From positions 1-25,689 of the forward strand of contig UQMQ01000013.1 of the NCBI GenBank assembly GCA_900542245.1: DNA of 25,689 bases, in the 5' to 3' direction. Made by a program: the position numbers and the translations under genes. The DNA is from an uncultured Eubacteriales bacterium. GTDB lineage: Bacteria > Bacillota > Clostridia > Peptostreptococcales > Anaerovoracaceae. The notes beneath the pieces are model-generated. The model did not search any database. It had not been told where the DNA came from and saw nothing but the letters and a program-made list of their open reading frames with translations. This document shows, piece after piece, positions 22,453 through 25,689 of the stretch (the first letter of the stretch is position 1; each line of letters opens with the position of its first letter).

Positions 22453-24048
22453 CTAAGGGCGCGCATCCTGTCGCTCTTTTTCTTTCATCATCGTGGCATA
22501 GGTCAGAAGCTCTTTGCGGGATTTGATCCCGAGTTTACTGTAGATATTGGCGTTGTGGTATTTGAGCGTATTGGAGGTGATGGCGCAGATCTCCTGGATC
22601 TGTTTGCTGCTCTTGCCGTCCAGATACAGCTTGAAGATATCCAGCTCTTTGACAGTGAGATTTGCAAGGCATTGCTGAAAATGCTGGTATTCTTCCTCAT
22701 TGATCTCCTTGTTCTGCATCTGAATCAGATGATTGATCTCCGTTTGCAGATGCTTGATCTCCTTTTCTGTTTCGCCGTCCTTTTGCGCAAGAAAGTCCAA
22801 AAGGTCATCGATTTCGACCATATTGATACGCGGGCTTTGGTAATTGCCCTTTTGAATCTGCTCGAGACTCTGCAGGAGCGGCACCAGAAACCGATGGCTG
22901 AAATAAATACAGCCGACAATGGAAAGTATCAGAAGCAGAAGCAAAAGGATGCCGAGCCGCAGACGATTTTGCAGTGCATCCGTTAAAAAATCCTTCTCCG
23001 GCACCAGGATAGCGGTGGTAAACAGCTCGACACCATGGACATCTTTATAGGTGTCAAGGACACCGATGTAGGCATCCGTTCCGTCCGAGAAACGGCACAG
23101 CCCTTTGCTGAAATCTGTGACAGCAAGATTTGCCTTAGGGAGATAGGAGTAGCCGGCGGTCGTTCCGCAGCTGAAAAAGTCCGTAAGCACCCCGTTTTCA
23201 GATTTATAGTTGTTGGAAAGCACCGCGAACATGCGCGAGAGCTTGGTGGGCTGTGCAAAGATCTGCTTGAAATAGCTTTCGGAGATTTCGAACCCGCAGA
23301 CACCGTAAAACGTTCCGTCCGCACCTGTGATCGGGATCGCAACGTGCATCGCGCGTTCGGACATGCCGGGCAGGGTGATAAAATCCGTAAAGGAGCAAGC
23401 GTTATCCAGCGGGAGAGACGCCTTTTCGGCAGCAAGCGTATAACCCCAAAAGACGCTGCTGTCAAGCTCAAGCTTCCATTTGCGGTGCGGCATGACGTCA
23501 TGCTGCTTCGCGACTTCGGAGCTGCCGCGGTAACAGAGCGCCTCGCGATGATCGATCTCATAGCCGTTGACTTGCAGATACAGACCGCTTTTTGAGTTGG
23601 CGGCGTTCGGCGCGGCGGTATTGACTGTGGTATCAAGCATGGCAAAGGCACCGGAGCAGTCTGCCTGCATCAGATACTGGAGCACTGTGTCAAACAGGGA
23701 GTCTTCCAGTGATTCCACCCTTTCATGGGAGTCCCGCAGGGCAGAAAAGTCCGTATGCTGATCGGAGAGCCAGCGCTCAATGGCGAAGGAAAGATCCTCC
23801 GAAAAATGAATCCCCATCATCGACAAGTGATTCCGCTGTGTTTTGATGTCCTTCTGGAACATCGCCTGCTGCAGCTCACAGGTTGCCAAAAGGGAATCCT
23901 TCGGTGTCTTGAACTGTCCCATCAGAGACAGCATCGACGCGAGCACCAGCAGAATGAAAAACAGCAGAAGCAGCATATAAAGGAAAAGCTTGCGCTTCAT
24001 CGTGCCGCTGCCGGCCTGTGTGTGAATATAGCCCAGTAGTTTGTTCAT
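22453..24048 (-). CDS. Membrane sensor with extracytoplasmic ligand domain and C-terminal LuxR-type HTH
   Basis: This 531-aa protein has a first membrane helix at about residues 20-43, an extracytoplasmic region of roughly 320 residues with dCache/PDC-like character (AMHVAIPITGADGTFYGVCGFEIS is typical of such folds), and a second helix at about 366-383. A HAMP-like linker and a probable coiled coil (about 385-460) follow, then a LuxR/GerE helix-turn-helix (464-520: LTVKELDIFKLYLDGKSSKQIQ, then TLKYHNANIYSKLGIKSRKELL). There is no kinase or receiver domain, so signal and DNA binding sit in one membrane-bound chain. It is the second gene after the solute-binding lipoprotein, 21 bp downstream. 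GAGGAG is about 14 bases from the ATG, which is long, so the start could lie slightly downstream. Confidence 0.8.
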   Translation of the reverse strand: MNKLLGYIHTQAGSGTMKRKLFLYMLLLLFFILLVLASMLSLMGQFKTPKDSLLATCELQQAMFQKDIKTQRNHLSMMGIHFSEDLSFAIERWLSDQHTDFSALRDSHERVESLEDSLFDTVLQYLMQADCSGAFAMLDTTVNTAAPNAANSKSGLYLQVNGYEIDHREALCYRGSSEVAKQHDVMPHRKWKLELDSSVFWGYTLAAEKASLPLDNACSFTDFITLPGMSERAMHVAIPITGADGTFYGVCGFEISESYFKQIFAQPTKLSRMFAVLSNNYKSENGVLTDFFSCGTTAGYSYLPKANLAVTDFSKGLCRFSDGTDAYIGVLDTYKDVHGVELFTTAILVPEKDFLTDALQNRLRLGILLLLLLILSIVGCIYFSHRFLVPLLQSLEQIQKGNYQSPRINMVEIDDLLDFLAQKDGETEKEIKHLQTEINHLIQMQNKEINEEEYQHFQQCLANLTVKELDIFKLYLDGKSSKQIQEICAITSNTLKYHNANIYSKLGIKSRKELLTYATMMKEKERQDARP

Positions 24049-24069
24049 GACCGTATGCTCTGCTCCTCG

Positions 24070-25404
24070 TTACGAAATCCGTTGAAACAGCTGCCAGGTT
24101 TCTTCCGCAAGCTGCGCCGTCTCCGCGCCGTCGGCGCTGCGTTTCGCGTAATCTTTTTGTCTGTCCCGCAGCGCTTCATAGAGGCTGCCTGCCTTGCCGT
24201 AAAATCCGGCAAACGCAGGCTCGCTGAGGATCTGGGCGGATTGCTGTACCTGTGTGAAGGATCGGTACAGACGCGCAAAAGCGCTGTTGTTAAAATCATA
24301 GTCCTTGATCGCATCGAACGCAGCATAGGTGACGGGCATGTAGCCGGTTTGCGCGGCAAACGCGAGATTGCGCTCGCTTTCCGTCAGCCAGTGCGCAAAG
24401 ACAGAAACCGCCTCCTGCTTCCGGGCAGTCGTCTTGACCGCACACAGCCCGACACCCGCCTGTGAGGCGAGCTGCTTCCCGCCGGCAGCGTGCGGCATCG
24501 GCAGGATCTGCAGATTCATCGGTTCAGTGGTATTATCCGGATAGGTGACCATGTCGTTGTAGTAGAGAATGCTGGCGGAGGAGCCCATGCCGCCGGCAAC
24601 CTCTCCGGTCATGACCTGCGTGTTGGAATACAGGTCGGAGATTACGATGTGCCCCTGCACCAGCGCGTCCGCAAACTGCATCCAGGCGGTCTGCAGCGCG
24701 GGATTGCTGAAATCATACCAACCGTCCTTGTAGAGACTTTCTGCAGCTGTGCCGGAGGAAATTGCGTTTAATTCTACCGAGCGGAGCAGATAGTCAAAGG
24801 CGCAGAACGGTTTGCCATCAGACCAGTCATAATATTTGGCGGCGGCTGCAAAGAAGCCGTCCCAGCTCTCCAGATCATCCAGACGCACATCGACCGCGCT
24901 TGAAAAACGCGCGAACTCCGTGCCGTTTAGAAAGAGAAGCTGTGTGGATTTTGTAACCGGAAGCACGACCAGGGTGTCATCCACCATGCCGTCCGGAAGA
25001 AAATCCGAGACAAAGGCATTCATTTCCTCTTTCGTGAAGCAGGTTTCCCAGTCGATCAGATTATCCACGCCCAGCTCCTCAGCATTGCTGTTGTGGCAAA
25101 AGAACATGTCAGGCATATCCAAAGCACCCGGCTTTTCTGCCTGCGCATCCAAGAGCTTTTGCCCGATCTGCGAGGCGTTGGACATCAGGGTCGTTGCGAT
25201 GACGATGCCTTTTTCTTTGCCGACAGAACTGTTAAACTCATCAATCAGGCGGTTCATAGGAGAATCGGCCTGTTCCCCGTATACGTGCCATAGCGTCAGC
25301 GTAACCGGATCGTCCGGATGCAGCAGTGACTTTTGTCCGCAGCCGGACGCGCAGGTCACAAACACCAGGGAAAGAATCAGAAAGATGAAAAGCCGTTTTT
25401 TCAT
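24070..25404 (-). CDS. Extracellular solute-binding lipoprotein (ABC family 1 type), orphan
   Basis: This 444-aa lipoprotein has a signal peptide and a lipobox ending ASGC. The mature part opens with VTLTLWHVYGEQADSPMNRLIDEFN, the hallmark of family 1 (sugar/oligosaccharide-type) binding proteins, and includes ADALVQGHI, GGMGSSASILYYNDMV and a late LASQAGVGLCAVKTTARKQEAVSVFAHWLTE segment typical of the fold. No ABC permease or ATPase gene is adjacent; the membrane LuxR sensor follows directly. The binding protein may therefore present its ligand to the sensor and not only to a transporter. The ligand is unknown. The frame is open well upstream, but GGAGG lies 5 bases before the ATG at 25404 and the signal peptide starts there. 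Confidence 0.87.
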   Translation of the reverse strand: MKKRLFIFLILSLVFVTCASGCGQKSLLHPDDPVTLTLWHVYGEQADSPMNRLIDEFNSSVGKEKGIVIATTLMSNASQIGQKLLDAQAEKPGALDMPDMFFCHNSNAEELGVDNLIDWETCFTKEEMNAFVSDFLPDGMVDDTLVVLPVTKSTQLLFLNGTEFARFSSAVDVRLDDLESWDGFFAAAAKYYDWSDGKPFCAFDYLLRSVELNAISSGTAAESLYKDGWYDFSNPALQTAWMQFADALVQGHIVISDLYSNTQVMTGEVAGGMGSSASILYYNDMVTYPDNTTEPMNLQILPMPHAAGGKQLASQAGVGLCAVKTTARKQEAVSVFAHWLTESERNLAFAAQTGYMPVTYAAFDAIKDYDFNNSAFARLYRSFTQVQQSAQILSEPAFAGFYGKAGSLYEALRDRQKDYAKRSADGAETAQLAEETWQLFQRIS

Positions 25405-25446
25405 AAGTACCTCCGTCAAGTGAAACAGCAAGCATTTGTTTTTTTC

Positions 25447-25475
25447 ATCATAACACAATTGACCCGGTATCGCAA
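25447..25475 (-). promoter_or_regulatory. Promoter for the binding protein-sensor operon
   Basis: On the minus strand TTGCGA (25470-25475) and TATGAT (25447-25452) are 17 bp apart, about 40 bases before the lipoprotein ATG. Confidence 0.65.
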
Positions 25476-25551
25476 CGCTAACTTTGGAAGGGCGACTCCC
25501 CGCGAAGTCGGGCGCCAAGACTGTAAGGACTTTACAAAAAAACGGCGAACG

Positions 25552-25578
25552 ATCAAAAAAATGAAAATTTTTTTTGAT
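25552..25578. other. A/T-only hairpin next to the terminator
   Basis: ATCAAAAAAA (25552-25561) pairs with TTTTTTTGAT (25569-25578) around a 7-base loop. It directly precedes the strong plus-strand terminator. Confidence 0.5.
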
Positions 25579-25581
25579 TTT

Positions 25582-25617
25582 CCCACCCTTTTTGGCAAAA
25601 AGGGTGGGGTTTTTTTT
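25582..25617 (+). terminator. Strong plus-strand intrinsic terminator without an evident gene
   Basis: A perfect 12-bp stem (25582-25593 with 25597-25608) with a 3-base loop is followed by eight T (25610-25617). It is oriented to stop plus-strand transcription, but the genes to its left lie on the minus strand. The rest of 25405-25689 holds the promoter at 25447-25475, a small CGACT/AGTCG stem near 25488-25505 and no supported gene. Confidence 0.85.
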
Positions 25618-25689
25618 CGAAAAATCCGATAAGATAGAGAGGAACTGAAACAATATCGCACCGACTCGCGCCCGCGTTTGCATCTCAGA

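Overview
The window is chromosomal DNA from a fairly GC-rich, spore-forming Firmicute, most likely class Clostridia. The evidence is the block gpr (spore germination protease) - spoIIP (engulfment hydrolase) - small membrane protein - lepA - hemW next to rpsT, together with GTP-type PEP carboxykinase, strong AGGAGG-type ribosome binding sites and sigma-A-like promoters. I cannot name the genus. No tRNA, rRNA, CRISPR array, transposase or phage gene is visible, and the gene density is that of ordinary chromosome.

Layout. 1-316: a terminator from an unseen upstream gene, a 51-bp tandem repeat and a promoter. 317-2100: an NfsA-like nitroreductase and an AEC-family permease on the + strand, closed by a terminator. 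2161-3700: an ECF sigma factor overlapping its membrane anti-sigma factor by 8 bp. 3701-4098: a gene-free stretch with 36-bp direct repeats and a branched inverted-repeat structure that probably ends the pckG transcript. 4099-8778 (minus strand): a MurF-like Mur ligase fused to a C-terminal leucine-rich repeat domain, then deoD, then pckG, which has its own promoter and a palindromic operator candidate. 8945-9217 (minus): rpsT with promoter, leader hairpin and terminator. 9411-16314 (plus): gpr, spoIIP, a 60-aa membrane protein, lepA, hemW and glpK. 16398-17537: a membrane acyltransferase, convergent with a DUF1836 regulator (17563-18078, minus). 18389-20113: an acyl-CoA synthetase transcribed divergently from DUF1836, with clear palindromes between the two promoters. 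20220-22379: two lipoproteins in tandem, ended by a 19-bp-stem bidirectional terminator. 22453-25404 (minus): a solute-binding lipoprotein followed by a two-TM sensor with a LuxR-type DNA-binding domain. 25405-25689: a promoter, plus a strong plus-strand terminator with no obvious gene to end.

How the genes work together. The central block serves sporulation and germination (Gpr, SpoIIP) and translation (S20, LepA). PckG, DeoD and GlpK are central carbon and nucleoside functions. The most unusual items are the Mur ligase-LRR fusion, the pairing of an orphan substrate-binding lipoprotein with a membrane-bound LuxR sensor, and the operator-rich DUF1836/acyl-CoA synthetase intergenic region. All start codons were chosen from ribosome binding sites and family length; where a longer reading frame existed it was trimmed, as noted per gene.
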